Origin: QHCE01 sp041743105 | Lineage (GTDB): Bacteria > Actinomycetota > Actinomycetes > Mycobacteriales > QHCE01 | DNA length: 37,182 nt | Direction of reading: 5' to 3' | Assembly: GCA_041743105.1 (NCBI GenBank) | Contig: JBGTNI010000032.1 | Location: forward strand, 1-37,182 | Shown here: piece after piece, positions 30,334 through 37,182 of the stretch | How positions within the stretch are numbered: the stretch's first letter is position 1 | How the letters are laid out: each line of letters begins with the position of its first letter | Position numbers and translations under genes: made by a program | Notes under the pieces: generated by a model | What the model was told of the DNA's origin: nothing | Seen by the model: only the letters and a program-made list of their open reading frames with translations | The model's database searches: none

Positions 30334-31287
30334 CTAGAGCGGCGAAGGAGTGTCCGATGGTGGTGGCGCTGCGCTGTTGCTGGTCGGGCTCTGGTTCGGT
30401 GACTCGCTGGGGGTGGCACTGGGCGAGGGGGAATCGCTCGGCGACGGTGAAGGGGACTCGCTCGGGGACTCAGTGGGCGACGGCGATGGCGACGGGGACG
30501 GGGACGGGCTAGGAGAACCAGAATCATCAGGTGTCGGAGTGGGCTGCTTGGGGTCTGTGGAATCGGCCAGCTGCGATTTGAGTTTCGCTAGCTCTTGGGC
30601 GAGCTCTGCTTTCCCGTCTTTGTCGCGTACCTTCTCGGCATCGCCGAGCGCGTGCTCTAGGTGTTCGCGCGCGCTCTCCGGGTTGTTGTGCTCCGCCGCG
30701 TTCTGGGCTTGATGCAGGTTGTCGAAGGCCTCTTCGCGTGCCTCCAATGACTGCGCCCGCTGACCATCCACCACCCTCACCAAGGGCCACAGTAGGTCAC
30801 CGGGGTGCGCGGAATTCGCGGCAGCGACGCTTCCCAGCGACAACGCACCGATGGTGGCGCCGGCGAACCCGATCGCGAGCCGGCGACCTATGTTGAACCG
30901 AGGCACGCGAAACCGTGACCCATCCCGGCGCTCCGGACGCGATGCAACATCAGCCGCGACGCTATCTCCGATGTGAGCCGTCCGGCCAGACACACGGGTT
31001 GCGCGACGGGTGCTCGCCAGTGTGGTTGCGGTAGCGCCGAGTGGCGCGGCCTCAATCGGCCCGTGAACTACATCTTCTCGCCAGGTCCACAGCGCACCCA
31101 CCATAGGATCATCGGCGTATTCGGCGGGGAACACGCCTTTGGCCAGCGCGTCAAGCAATACGTCATCGCGTAACAGAGCCACCTCGTCGACAGCATCTGA
31201 ATTCTGAGCGCCGTTGTAGCTAACGGAATTGGCATCGGCGCCACCGTGCCGGCGGTTGGACCGCTGAATGTCGTCGGCACCGGTCAC
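30334..31287 (-). CDS. rsdA: RsdA-type anti-sigma factor
   Basis: 317 residues. The cytoplasmic N-terminus has VALLRDDVLLDALAKG (36-51), the short helical motif by which RsdA-type proteins hold SigD. A linker, one membrane helix (about 136-158) and an exterior helical region follow (PGDLLWPLVRVVDGQRAQS...LEHALGDAEKVRDKDGKAELAQELAKLKSQL). The last 70 residues are a Ser-Pro repeat, likely extended through the cell wall. The ATG overlaps the sigma-factor stop by 4 bases, so both are made together. By family knowledge SigD is released when the anti-sigma factor is proteolysed. Gene naming rests on the N-terminal motif and the pairing. Confidence 0.85.
   Translation of the reverse strand: MTGADDIQRSNRRHGGADANSVSYNGAQNSDAVDEVALLRDDVLLDALAKGVFPAEYADDPMVGALWTWREDVVHGPIEAAPLGATATTLASTRRATRVSGRTAHIGDSVAADVASRPERRDGSRFRVPRFNIGRRLAIGFAGATIGALSLGSVAAANSAHPGDLLWPLVRVVDGQRAQSLEAREEAFDNLHQAQNAAEHNNPESAREHLEHALGDAEKVRDKDGKAELAQELAKLKSQLADSTDPKQPTPTPDDSGSPSPSPSPSPSPSPTESPSESPSPSPSDSPSPSATPSESPNQSPTSNSAAPPPSDTPSPL
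30395..30515. repeat. Ser-Pro coding tandem repeat in rsdA
   Basis: Six-base-periodic DNA (GGCGAC/GGGGAC/GGAGAC-type on the plus strand) encoding (SP)n with TE/SE/SD interruptions. It is prone to length variation. Confidence 0.7.
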
Positions 31288-31874
31288 GCGGTCACCTCCG
31301 CAGTGGTACTCAACAGCTGTCGCAGTTTGCTCAGCGCGCGGTGCTGCGTGACTCGTACGGCACCTGCCGTCATCCCTAGTGTCTGCGCGGTGTCCTCGGC
31401 GGAAAGCCCTACCACGGAACGCAACATGACCACGTCACGATGCCTTTCCGGTAGGGCCGAGAGCAGAGTCTGCACTCGGCGCGATGAATCCCAGGCTAGC
31501 GCTGCGGCTTCCGGGCCATGATCGGCCGGAGCAACGGTATCGGGTACCTCCTCGTAGGGCTGCATCCTGTTGCGAGTGGCGCTGCGATGGGCATCTGCCA
31601 CCTTGTGCGCCGAGATGCCGAACACGAACGCTGAAAACGGCCGTCCCGTGTCCTGATAGCGAGGTAGCGCGCCTAACACCGCCACACACACCTCCTGCGC
31701 AACATCGTCGGCCGTGGTAAAAGAACCGCCACCAGATCGGCCTAACCTGGCGCGGCAGTAACGAACTACCATGGGGCGGATCTGACCTAACAGCTCGCCT
31801 GTGGCAGCCTGGTCGCCTGCGATAGCACGAGATACCAGCGTGCTCATGCTGAGCTCACTGCTCTCGTGATACAT
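31284..31874 (-). CDS. sigD: ECF sigma factor, SigD-type
   Basis: 196 residues from the ATG at 31874, chosen because GGAG lies 7 bases upstream; the open frame to 32114 shows no coding character. Region 2 (about 25-100) has ADDVAQEVCVAVLGALPRY and FSAFVFGISAHKVADAHR. Region 4 (about 133-190) has LPERHRDVVMLRSVVGLSAEDTAQTLGMTAGAVRVTQHRALSKLR, the helix-turn-helix that reads the -35 box. It directs RNA polymerase to its own regulon and is paired with the overlapping anti-sigma gene. In other actinomycetes SigD affects ribosomal and cell-wall genes. The upstream gap to groES is 283 bases. Confidence 0.9.
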   Translation of the reverse strand: MYHESSELSMSTLVSRAIAGDQAATGELLGQIRPMVVRYCRARLGRSGGGSFTTADDVAQEVCVAVLGALPRYQDTGRPFSAFVFGISAHKVADAHRSATRNRMQPYEEVPDTVAPADHGPEAAALAWDSSRRVQTLLSALPERHRDVVMLRSVVGLSAEDTAQTLGMTAGAVRVTQHRALSKLRQLLSTTAEVTA

Positions 31875-32095
31875 ATCGGTACTCCGAGTCAGGCCGTTAC
31901 GTGACGGACGGCGGCGATAGCTAACAAAACCGATCACACTAGTGTCTCTGGGCCGACCGGTCAGCGCCCACAACACTACGTGGCGGCTTGGGGCGACGTG
32001 TGTCCTATATACCGCATTCTTACTAAGCAACATGCGTGATGGGGCAACGGGTGTCAATGGGGGGTGTGCGCGGAAAGCGGCTACAACAGCGAGCA
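31875..32095. other. gene-free region upstream of sigD
   Basis: 221 bases between sigD and the groES terminator. It holds the sigD ribosome site (GGAG at 31882-31885) and a 10-bp palindrome ACACT-AGTGT at 31936-31945 that could be an operator. No gene or clear promoter box is visible. Confidence 0.4.
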
Positions 32096-32135
32096 GGCCG
32101 CTCTGCAACCGCAATATTACGGTTGCAGAGCGGCC
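32096..32135 (-). terminator. terminator hairpin downstream of groES
   Basis: A perfect 16-bp stem with an 8-base loop: GGCCGCTCTGCAACCG (32096-32111) pairs with 32120-32135. It starts 22 bases past the groES stop and is the strongest hairpin in the window. It lacks a T-run, as usual for this group, and isolates groES from sigD. Confidence 0.85.
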
Positions 32136-32157
32136 CTAAAGCTCACTACGAGACGAA

Positions 32158-32469
32158 CTATTTCTCGACAACAGCGAGCACGTCGCGTGCGGAGAGCACC
32201 AAGTACTCCTCGCCGTTGTACTTGACCTCAGTGCCGCCGTACTTGGAGTACAGCACGGTTTGACCCACCGAGACATCGAGCGGGATCCGCTCGTCCCCGT
32301 CGTCGTTGAAGCGGCCGGGGCCCACGGCGATAACCGTGCCTTCCTGCGGCTTCTCCTTGGCGGTGTCGGGAATTACGATGCCGGAAGCCGTAGTCGTCTC
32401 GGCCTCATTGGCCTGCACCACAATGCGGTCTTCCAGCGGTTTGATGGTGACCTTGGTAGCGGTCGTCAC
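32158..32469 (-). CDS. groES: GroES co-chaperonin (Hsp10)
   Basis: 103 residues, heptameric lid of the GroEL folding chamber. IKPLEDRIVVQ (9-19), the mobile loop region ETTTASGIVIPDTAKEKPQEG and VLYSKYGGTEVKYNGEEYLVLSARDVLAVVEK are canonical. The GTG start has GGGGGAGG 8 bases upstream; part of that site lies in a tight CCCC-AAA-GGGG hairpin. A CIRCE operator lies about 125 bases upstream, so HrcA repression is expected. groEL does not follow: a terminator and then sigD do, so the partner must be elsewhere. Confidence 0.97.
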   Translation of the reverse strand: MTTATKVTIKPLEDRIVVQANEAETTTASGIVIPDTAKEKPQEGTVIAVGPGRFNDDGDERIPLDVSVGQTVLYSKYGGTEVKYNGEEYLVLSARDVLAVVEK

Positions 32470-32481
32470 AGTGCGATCCTC

Positions 32482-32492
32482 CCCCTTTGGGG
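32482..32492 (-). promoter_or_regulatory. small hairpin at the groES ribosome site
   Basis: CCCC-AAA-GGGG on the minus strand, whose 3' arm runs into the Shine-Dalgarno GGGGGAGG. It could mask the site at low temperature, but is only 4 bp long. Confidence 0.3.
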
Positions 32493-32592
32493 TGATGTTT
32501 GCTTGGGCTTAACTTTTCGTTTTACTTCGTTTTGATCGGAAAACTGCCCGTCGTCGCGGTGCCGAGCAGTCGATGCGACCTTATTCGCCCCG

Positions 32593-32619
32593 TTAGCACT
32601 CCGTCAAGGCGAGTGCTAG
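32593..32619. promoter_or_regulatory. CIRCE operator (HrcA binding site)
   Basis: TTAGCACTC (32593-32601), a 9-base spacer, and GAGTGCTAG (32611-32619). This matches TTAGCACTC-N9-GAGTGCTAA with one mismatch at the last base. HrcA binds this element to repress chaperonin genes until heat stress. Confidence 0.92.
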
Positions 32620-32684
32620 CGCGGCGTGTGAACTCACAACGCTCCTTCCAAGCAGAACCACGTCGGCGAAGTTCGCGGACACTC

Positions 32685-32939
32685 TTAGCGATCGACCGGG
32701 CTGAAGTCCCACGACTGCGGCTTACGCCTCAGGTAGAAGGTCGGCGGCGAGTGGGGGTCGGCCGGCTGCGAACGCCACTGCGAGACGACGACCACACGGT
32801 GATCGGTAGAGGTGTATACCTGCGAGCCGATGTAGGACAGCTCATGCTCAAGCTCGGGAACACCAATGTCACATACCCAGGTAAGGAGGTCTTGGTGAGC
32901 TTCGGGATGGGCCGCGGCTTCCCACATCCGCACAATCAT
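32685..32939 (-). CDS. small antibiotic-biosynthesis-monooxygenase-like (ABM-fold) protein
   Basis: 84 residues. MIVRMWEAAAHPEAHQDLL, then VPELEHELSYIGSQVYTSTDHRVVVVSQWRSQPADPHSP, gives the beta-alpha-alpha-beta-beta order of dimeric ferredoxin-like ABM domains, with the strand ending in xxSxW. The final WDFSPVDR is unusual for the fold and may mark a specific subfamily. AGGAG sits 7 bases before the ATG, so the start is firm. It lies between tsaD and groES on the same strand, with gaps of 99 and 215 bases. No substrate can be proposed, and the fold is inferred from pattern only. Confidence 0.6.
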   Translation of the reverse strand: MIVRMWEAAAHPEAHQDLLTWVCDIGVPELEHELSYIGSQVYTSTDHRVVVVSQWRSQPADPHSPPTFYLRRKPQSWDFSPVDR

Positions 32940-33038
32940 GTTGATTCTCCTACTGAGCAGTTCGTTACTAAGTCGACCCGAAAGTAGCTCATTCCCCAGG
33001 TGGAGAAGACTGTACTTGTCTAGCTACTAACGTTGCGA

Positions 33039-34100
33039 TTAGTAAACCTGCACCTGGGTTACCGGCAGCGACGAGTTCGCACCAATCTGCCATGAGGAGG
33101 GTGCGCAGCCTGCCGCTACCCGTTGTGCGCCAAGGGCGGCGATCATAGCGCCGTTGTCGGTGCATAGGCCGGGCCGCGGCACACGCAACGTGATTCCAGC
33201 GGTGTCACACCGCTGCTGTGCTAGGACGCGCAGCCGAGAGTTCGCCGCCACCCCCCCTGCGACGATCAGGGTCGAAACGCCGTACACCTGACACGCATCC
33301 ACGGCCTTGGCTGTCAGCACATCGACCACGGCTTCCTGGAATGAGGCAGTCACATCGGCCAGCGCAATGGGTACGCCGGCGCTGCGCTGGGCATGCAGGT
33401 ACCGCATTACAGCAGTTTTGAGGCCGGAGAAGGAAAGGTCGAAGCGATGCTGCTGTCGATCTTTCGGCGCGGTCAGCGCGCGGGGGAACGCCACCGCCGT
33501 TGGGTCGCCGCCCTGGGCGGCGGAGTCCACGGCAGGGCCGCCAGGGTATCCCAAGCCCAGCAGACGGGCCACTTTGTCGTAGGCCTCGCCGGCCGCATCG
33601 TCCATGGTGGTCCCCACCGAGATCACTTCGTGTGAGAACCCGTTGACCAGAAACAGCGACGAATGACCGCCCGAGACCAACAGCGCCATGGCCGGGGATG
33701 GGATAGGACCGTGTTCGAGCGTATCCACGGCGACGTGGCCGCAGAGGTGGTTCACGCCATACAGTGGCTTATCCGCGGTGTAGGCGTAGGCCTTGGCGGC
33801 GGCCAAACCGACCATGAGAGCTCCGGCAAGCCCGGGGCCGGCGGTGACGGCTATGGCGTCGACATCGGTAAGCTTGATTCCGGCGGCATCGAGCGCGCGA
33901 TGCATAGTCGGAGTCATCGCCTCCAGGTGAGCACGGCTGGCGACCTCAGGCACTACTCCGCCGAATCGCACGTGTTGCTCCATGCTGGAGGCCACGGAAT
34001 TGGCCAGTAGCGTATTGCCGCGCACGATGCCCACACCAGTCTCATCGCAGGAGGTTTCAATGCCAAGGACCAGCGGTCCTTGCGCCTGCACTGCCATCAC
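33039..34100 (-). CDS. tsaD: tRNA N6-threonylcarbamoyladenosine transferase TsaD
   Basis: Transfers the threonylcarbamoyl group to A37 of ANN-decoding tRNAs (t6A), working with TsaB and TsaE on the product of TsaC. 353 residues, full length. VLGIETSCDETG (11-22), AVTAGPGLAGALMVG (84-98), the metal motif NHLCGH with His118 and His122, VSGGHSSL, PGGPAVD and CTDNGAMIAALG near the C-terminus are all present. The usual second residue of the NHLxGH motif is variable, so Cys is tolerated. It is separated from rimI and tsaB by a divergent membrane-protein gene; the more common actinobacterial order has the three together. ATG ATG start; no strong Shine-Dalgarno. Confidence 0.96.
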   Translation of the reverse strand: MMAVQAQGPLVLGIETSCDETGVGIVRGNTLLANSVASSMEQHVRFGGVVPEVASRAHLEAMTPTMHRALDAAGIKLTDVDAIAVTAGPGLAGALMVGLAAAKAYAYTADKPLYGVNHLCGHVAVDTLEHGPIPSPAMALLVSGGHSSLFLVNGFSHEVISVGTTMDDAAGEAYDKVARLLGLGYPGGPAVDSAAQGGDPTAVAFPRALTAPKDRQQHRFDLSFSGLKTAVMRYLHAQRSAGVPIALADVTASFQEAVVDVLTAKAVDACQVYGVSTLIVAGGVAANSRLRVLAQQRCDTAGITLRVPRPGLCTDNGAMIAALGAQRVAAGCAPSSWQIGANSSLPVTQVQVY

Positions 34101-34177
34101 TATCGCTCCAACCTATCCTCGCAAGTTCTAAGCCATCCGTTGCCGACTGCGACTCGGCAATCCGCTAGATTGGCCGC

Positions 34178-34921
34178 ATGAACGCTTACCCACCACCCGA
34201 TCAGCAACCTGGACCCTACGGCCCCGCCGGTCAATATGGCACGCCAGGCCCGTATGGCGCGCCAGGCAATCCAGCCGAGCAATTCGCAGCGCCAGCACAC
34301 ACGCCATATGGCTACCCAGAACCACCACGAAAGAGCAAGACCCCACTTATTGCCGGCATCGTTGCGGTGGTCGTTGTGGTGTTGGTGGCGGCAGCCGTAG
34401 GTGCCTTCCTGCTGTTTGGCGACGACGATAAAAAGAGCTCAGAGGATCGCAGCAAAGACGCCGGTGCGGACAAAGATCCAGCGTTATCTAGCCAACTCAT
34501 CCAACCCCAGGGCGCCCCGTACTCGTTCAAATCGCCCAAGGGCTTTGAGGATGCCGCCGACCGAGCTCCGAAGGTGGGCGAGTTTCAGTCCGTCCTCGCC
34601 CCCGAAGGAGGGACCAGCAGCAGCGTGATATCTGTCTCGGTGGTCGATTTGGGTACGACCGATTTGAAGCAGATAGAACAAGGCGTATCGCAGCGCCTCC
34701 AAAGTTCTTCTCAAAAGCCTTTAGCTTCTAGCTCCGTCGAAGTCGACGGCAAACAAGGTTTACGGCTGAAGTCTGAAACTGCTAACTACGACGGCGTCTA
34801 TCACTATGTACCGACCACACAAGGCCGCTTGGTGTACTTCTACTGTGAGCTAGCGGGCGCTGACGCGGCGAAGGTCGAGGCCGGCTGTGGGCAAGCCCTC
34901 GATAGCATGAAAGTCGATTAG
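34178..34921 (+). CDS. membrane-anchored extracytoplasmic protein with Pro/Tyr-rich N-terminus
   Basis: 247 residues, no recognised family. The first 54 residues are a cytoplasmic tract of PYGxPG-like units (NPAEQFAAPAHTPYGYPEPP). A membrane helix (56-80, PLIAGIVAVVVVVLVAAAVGAFLLF), an acidic/basic linker and a mixed alpha-beta exterior domain (about 103-247) follow. That domain has APYSFKSPKGFED, VISVSVVDLG and a final cysteine pair (YFYCELAG, EAGCGQALDSMKV) that may be a disulfide. This is a frequent actinomycete layout, often lipid- or wall-associated. TAGATT lies 6 bases before the ATG, suggesting a leaderless transcript divergent from tsaD. It interrupts the tsaB-rimI-tsaD group. Confidence 0.75.
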   Translation: MNAYPPPDQQPGPYGPAGQYGTPGPYGAPGNPAEQFAAPAHTPYGYPEPPRKSKTPLIAGIVAVVVVVLVAAAVGAFLLFGDDDKKSSEDRSKDAGADKDPALSSQLIQPQGAPYSFKSPKGFEDAADRAPKVGEFQSVLAPEGGTSSSVISVSVVDLGTTDLKQIEQGVSQRLQSSSQKPLASSSVEVDGKQGLRLKSETANYDGVYHYVPTTQGRLVYFYCELAGADAAKVEAGCGQALDSMKVD

Positions 34922-34951
34922 ACCATTCGCTATTAGAGCGCCCGCCCCTAG

Positions 34952-35431
34952 TTAGATTCCGGACTGTCTTTCCATGACGAGCGCATCGGCACCGCTGGGT
35001 TGGTAGTAGCCAGGGCGTATGCCGATGACATCGAAGCCATGCAGAGCGTACAGTCGCTGTGCGGCGTCGTTATCGGCACGCACTTCCAACATCACGCTTG
35101 CTACCCCGAGTTGGCTACTGTGCTGTAGCGCGGCAGCCAGTAGCCCTCGACCGACCCCGCGGCGCTGAGCCTCGCGTCGCACCGCCAGTGTCTGTAGCCA
35201 CGCATGGTCGTCGCCATAAGCACACAATCCGACGTAGCCCAGCACCTTCCCGAGATCGTCTCGGGTAATCCGATACCAGCGGGTGCCGTGCTGCGCGGCT
35301 GCGGCCAACTCCGACCAGAACATCGCCGCGCTCCACTGCTCGTCGCCGAAGAGTTCCCGCTCGATGGGCAGCAGTTCGGCGATATCGAACCAGCGCAGCG
35401 GCGTCAGTTGCGGCCAACGACCCGAGGTCAT
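34952..35431 (-). CDS. rimI: ribosomal protein S18 alanine N-acetyltransferase-like GNAT protein
   Basis: 159 residues, single GNAT domain. The acetyl-CoA pyrophosphate-binding motif is RREAQRRGVGRGLL (85-98), preceded by the strand LQTLAVR. VMLEVRADNDAAQRLYALHGFDVIGIRPGYYQP matches RimI, including the Asn/Tyr acid-base region. RimI acetylates the N-terminal alanine of ribosomal protein S18. It lies 10 bases downstream of tsaB, the standard operon partner, which supports this identification over a generic acetyltransferase. Confidence 0.9.
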   Translation of the reverse strand: MTSGRWPQLTPLRWFDIAELLPIERELFGDEQWSAAMFWSELAAAAQHGTRWYRITRDDLGKVLGYVGLCAYGDDHAWLQTLAVRREAQRRGVGRGLLAAALQHSSQLGVASVMLEVRADNDAAQRLYALHGFDVIGIRPGYYQPSGADALVMERQSGI

Positions 35432-35441
35432 ACGGCGCAGG

Positions 35442-36272
35442 TCATTCGCCGGGCGGCACCGTCGCCGGCGTTGCGGCAGGCACGGTGTTGGATCGAGCTA
35501 ACTGGAGCGACTTCAGTGGTGTTGCATCGGGACGGCGGAGATACAACGGTCGAGGCTGCTCGCTAGGAGCGCCGTCGAGAATTCGCTCCAGCGCACCGTG
35601 CACCAGTCCAGAACTGCTGGGGTAGGCCGGCTCATGCGCCGGCAGCCCTAGAGCTTCGGCGTAAGTCACGGCGCCTTCCCCGACTGCCCACGTGGGGCAG
35701 ACCTCGCCGCCGTCGAACAGTTCGCGCAGCCGAGCCGGGGTATCCACAGCGGGCGAACTGAGCCGAGTACCGTCGGCGGCGTAGATCGCCCAATATACCT
35801 CTGCGCGGCGAGCGTCGGTAGCAACCAGGAGCCGCTCGGGCGGCCGCACCGCTGCTCGCCCACCCACATGGTGCTCAGGCGCAAGTCTGCCGGACGCAGG
35901 GTGCTTAGGCATAGTGTGTAGCGCCGCGTACGCGATGGCATCCAGCGAACACACGCCATACAGCGGGAGACCGGAAGCGTCGGCGAACGCCTGGGCGGTA
36001 GCCATACCTACCCGCAATCCGGTGAAAGGCCCCGGACCCGTCCCGGTCACCAATGCTGCCAGGTCAGAGCCGGACAGTGCCAACTCGTCCAGGCATTGCT
36101 GGATCTGAGGCAGCAGCGACTCCACATGGTGACGGGCGTCCACCGTAACCTGTTGCGCCAAGGTCACCGGCGCCGTGACCCCATCGGCCGCACCGCGAAA
36201 ATCAGCGTCGGTAACCTCCACGATCCCAGCGGTTATGGCCGGAGTGGCCGTATCGATAGCTAGCACGAACAT
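35442..36272 (-). CDS. tsaB: TsaB, t6A complex dimerisation subunit
   Basis: 276 residues from the ATG at 36272, placing MFVLAIDTATPAITAG at the N-terminus as in the family; the open frame continues 12 codons further. TsaB is a catalytically inactive relative of TsaD that binds it and TsaE. LAALVTGTGPGPFTGLRVGMATAQAFAD is diagnostic. The region after about residue 140 (PKHPASGRLAPEHHVGGRAAVRPPE) is an insertion relative to short TsaB proteins, and the tail after about 240 is Pro/Ala rich. The Shine-Dalgarno is weak. It is the first gene of a tsaB-rimI pair. Confidence 0.92.
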   Translation of the reverse strand: MFVLAIDTATPAITAGIVEVTDADFRGAADGVTAPVTLAQQVTVDARHHVESLLPQIQQCLDELALSGSDLAALVTGTGPGPFTGLRVGMATAQAFADASGLPLYGVCSLDAIAYAALHTMPKHPASGRLAPEHHVGGRAAVRPPERLLVATDARRAEVYWAIYAADGTRLSSPAVDTPARLRELFDGGEVCPTWAVGEGAVTYAEALGLPAHEPAYPSSSGLVHGALERILDGAPSEQPRPLYLRRPDATPLKSLQLARSNTVPAATPATVPPGE

Positions 36273-36350
36273 GCTCAGCACTTTAGCCGTACCAGCTAGT
36301 GGCGCCACTTAGTGTGTGTCTCACGTGGGTGACATAGTGGCTCTCGGTGG

Positions 36351-37181
36351 TCACCTGCTGAGTAGGTCCTGGATCGCCTGGAGCACGGCGTCGGGACGGC
36401 GCCAGGGGATGGAGGCGTGTCCGGCGCCGTGGACGAGGCGGTTCTCGCCGTGCGGGACGGACGCGGCCAGTGCGTCGTAGAGCCGCCGCTTGCCATCGAT
36501 CTCCTCGCGCAGCAGCTGCTCGTTTTCGCCGATGAGCACTGCCTTCTTGAAGTCGTCGATATCCATGGCGGTGAGGAGGATCAGCGGCACGTCGGGCAGC
36601 GGTCCCGCCTGGCGCATCTCGTCGAGGAACCGGTCGCGATGGGGCACCACGTTGTAGCCGTCTTTGATCCATCCGGGGCTGACGTGGTTGTCGATGAGCG
36701 GCTCGCAGATCTCTTTTGGCCAGTCCGCCATCATCTGCGCGAGCAGACCGCGGTAGAGCTGGACGGCTTCCTCCGGTAGCTCGTCGGGCAGCTCCTGGTC
36801 GGGGTCCCAGTCGTCCCGCATCTCGTTCAACTCCTGGGGCATGTAGGCGTTGTAGTCCTCATGGTCGGTCTCCATCAGGACCAGGCCTGCCACCTCGTCG
36901 GGAAAGCGCGTAGCGTAGTGCCGGGCGAAGAGGCCGCCGAGGGAGTGGCCGACCAGCACATAGGGGGCGGGCACGCCAGCGGCGCGCAGTAGCCCGCGCA
37001 GCTCGTCGGTGACCTCGGCGCAGGTCGGCAGTGTGTCGATTCGGTCACTCCATCCCGTTCCGGTCCGGTCATAGACCACGCTCGTGGTGACCTTGGCGGC
37101 GCGCGCGTGGACGTTCCAGTAGTCCAGGCCGACCCCGCCGGCGCCGGGTAGGAACACCACCGCCGGGCTGCCGCTGCCCGA
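36351..37181 (-). CDS. alpha/beta hydrolase, N-terminus beyond the window edge
   Basis: 277 codons are visible and the frame is still open at the right edge, so the start is outside. VVFLPGAGGVGLDYW carries the oxyanion-side motif, VLVGHSLGGLFARHYA the nucleophile elbow (GHSLGG), and GAGHASIPWRRPD the catalytic His; the acid is probably in the LLTAMDIDDF region. Substrate unknown; such proteins range from esterases to haloalkane dehalogenase relatives. The codon use is noticeably richer in G/C third positions and poorer in TA-containing codons than its neighbours, suggesting a different origin. It lies 78 bases downstream of the tsaB start side, on the same strand. Confidence 0.85.
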   Translation of the reverse strand, partial: SGSGSPAVVFLPGAGGVGLDYWNVHARAAKVTTSVVYDRTGTGWSDRIDTLPTCAEVTDELRGLLRAAGVPAPYVLVGHSLGGLFARHYATRFPDEVAGLVLMETDHEDYNAYMPQELNEMRDDWDPDQELPDELPEEAVQLYRGLLAQMMADWPKEICEPLIDNHVSPGWIKDGYNVVPHRDRFLDEMRQAGPLPDVPLILLTAMDIDDFKKAVLIGENEQLLREEIDGKRRLYDALAASVPHGENRLVHGAGHASIPWRRPDAVLQAIQDLLSR

Positions 37182-37182
37182 C

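Noticed and set aside
1..37182. CRISPR arrays, rRNA or tRNA genes, insertion sequences
   Set aside because: No regularly spaced repeats, no cloverleaf-like or rRNA-like stretches and no transposase frames were seen on either strand.

Overview
This is a chromosomal window from a high-GC Gram-positive bacterium (Actinomycetota, an actinomycete; about 60% GC by eye, many GTG starts). The evidence is the guaB-guaB3-guaA set, a SigD-type ECF sigma factor overlapping its RsdA-type anti-sigma factor, a DUF5319-type protein beside guaB, groES under a CIRCE operator, and a tsaB/rimI/tsaD block. The genus cannot be named from sequence alone. Both edges cut through genes: the end of a GtrA-family protein on the left and an alpha/beta hydrolase missing its N-terminus on the right.

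Left part (1-6.4 kb): GtrA tail, a small unknown protein, a Rel/SpoT-like (p)ppGpp enzyme with an intact-looking hydrolase site but a degenerate synthetase site, then the phosphatidylethanolamine pair psd and pssA in convergent orientation, and guaA.

Centre (6.4-25.8 kb): a minus-strand block of ten larger genes plus candidate mini-genes encodes a type IV secretion-like machine. In transcription order it holds a Pro-rich two-helix membrane protein, a TcpC/VirB8-like protein, a small two-helix protein, a TcpE/PrgI-like protein, a VirB4 ATPase, two VirB6/TrbL-like giants, a membrane protein with a NERD-like domain, a VirD4/TraG-like protein with altered Walker motifs, and a third VirB6/TrbL-like giant, followed directly by guaA. 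I see no relaxase, integrase, replication or partition gene, cell-wall hydrolase or attachment site. It is wedged between guaB3 and guaA, so it looks like a resident (domesticated) secretion machine rather than a conjugative element. A divergent single-pass membrane protein gene (26087) faces it across a region with a perfect 26-bp palindrome inside nested inverted repeats.

Right part (26.9-37.2 kb): guaB3, guaB and the DUF5319 gene form a purine operon. Next come rsdA-sigD, groES with CIRCE and a strong terminator hairpin, a small monooxygenase-fold-like protein, tsaD, a divergent membrane protein, rimI, tsaB (the t6A modification set plus S18 acetylation) and a hydrolase of somewhat different composition.

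The main points for a second look are the relaxase-less T4SS; its three VirB6-like paralogues sharing a six-cysteine signature; mini-ORFs with good ribosome binding sites before virD4 and the third virB6-like gene (a weaker one before guaA); a 19-bp perfect inverted repeat between the NERD and VirD4 genes; and the degenerate Rel synthetase domain.
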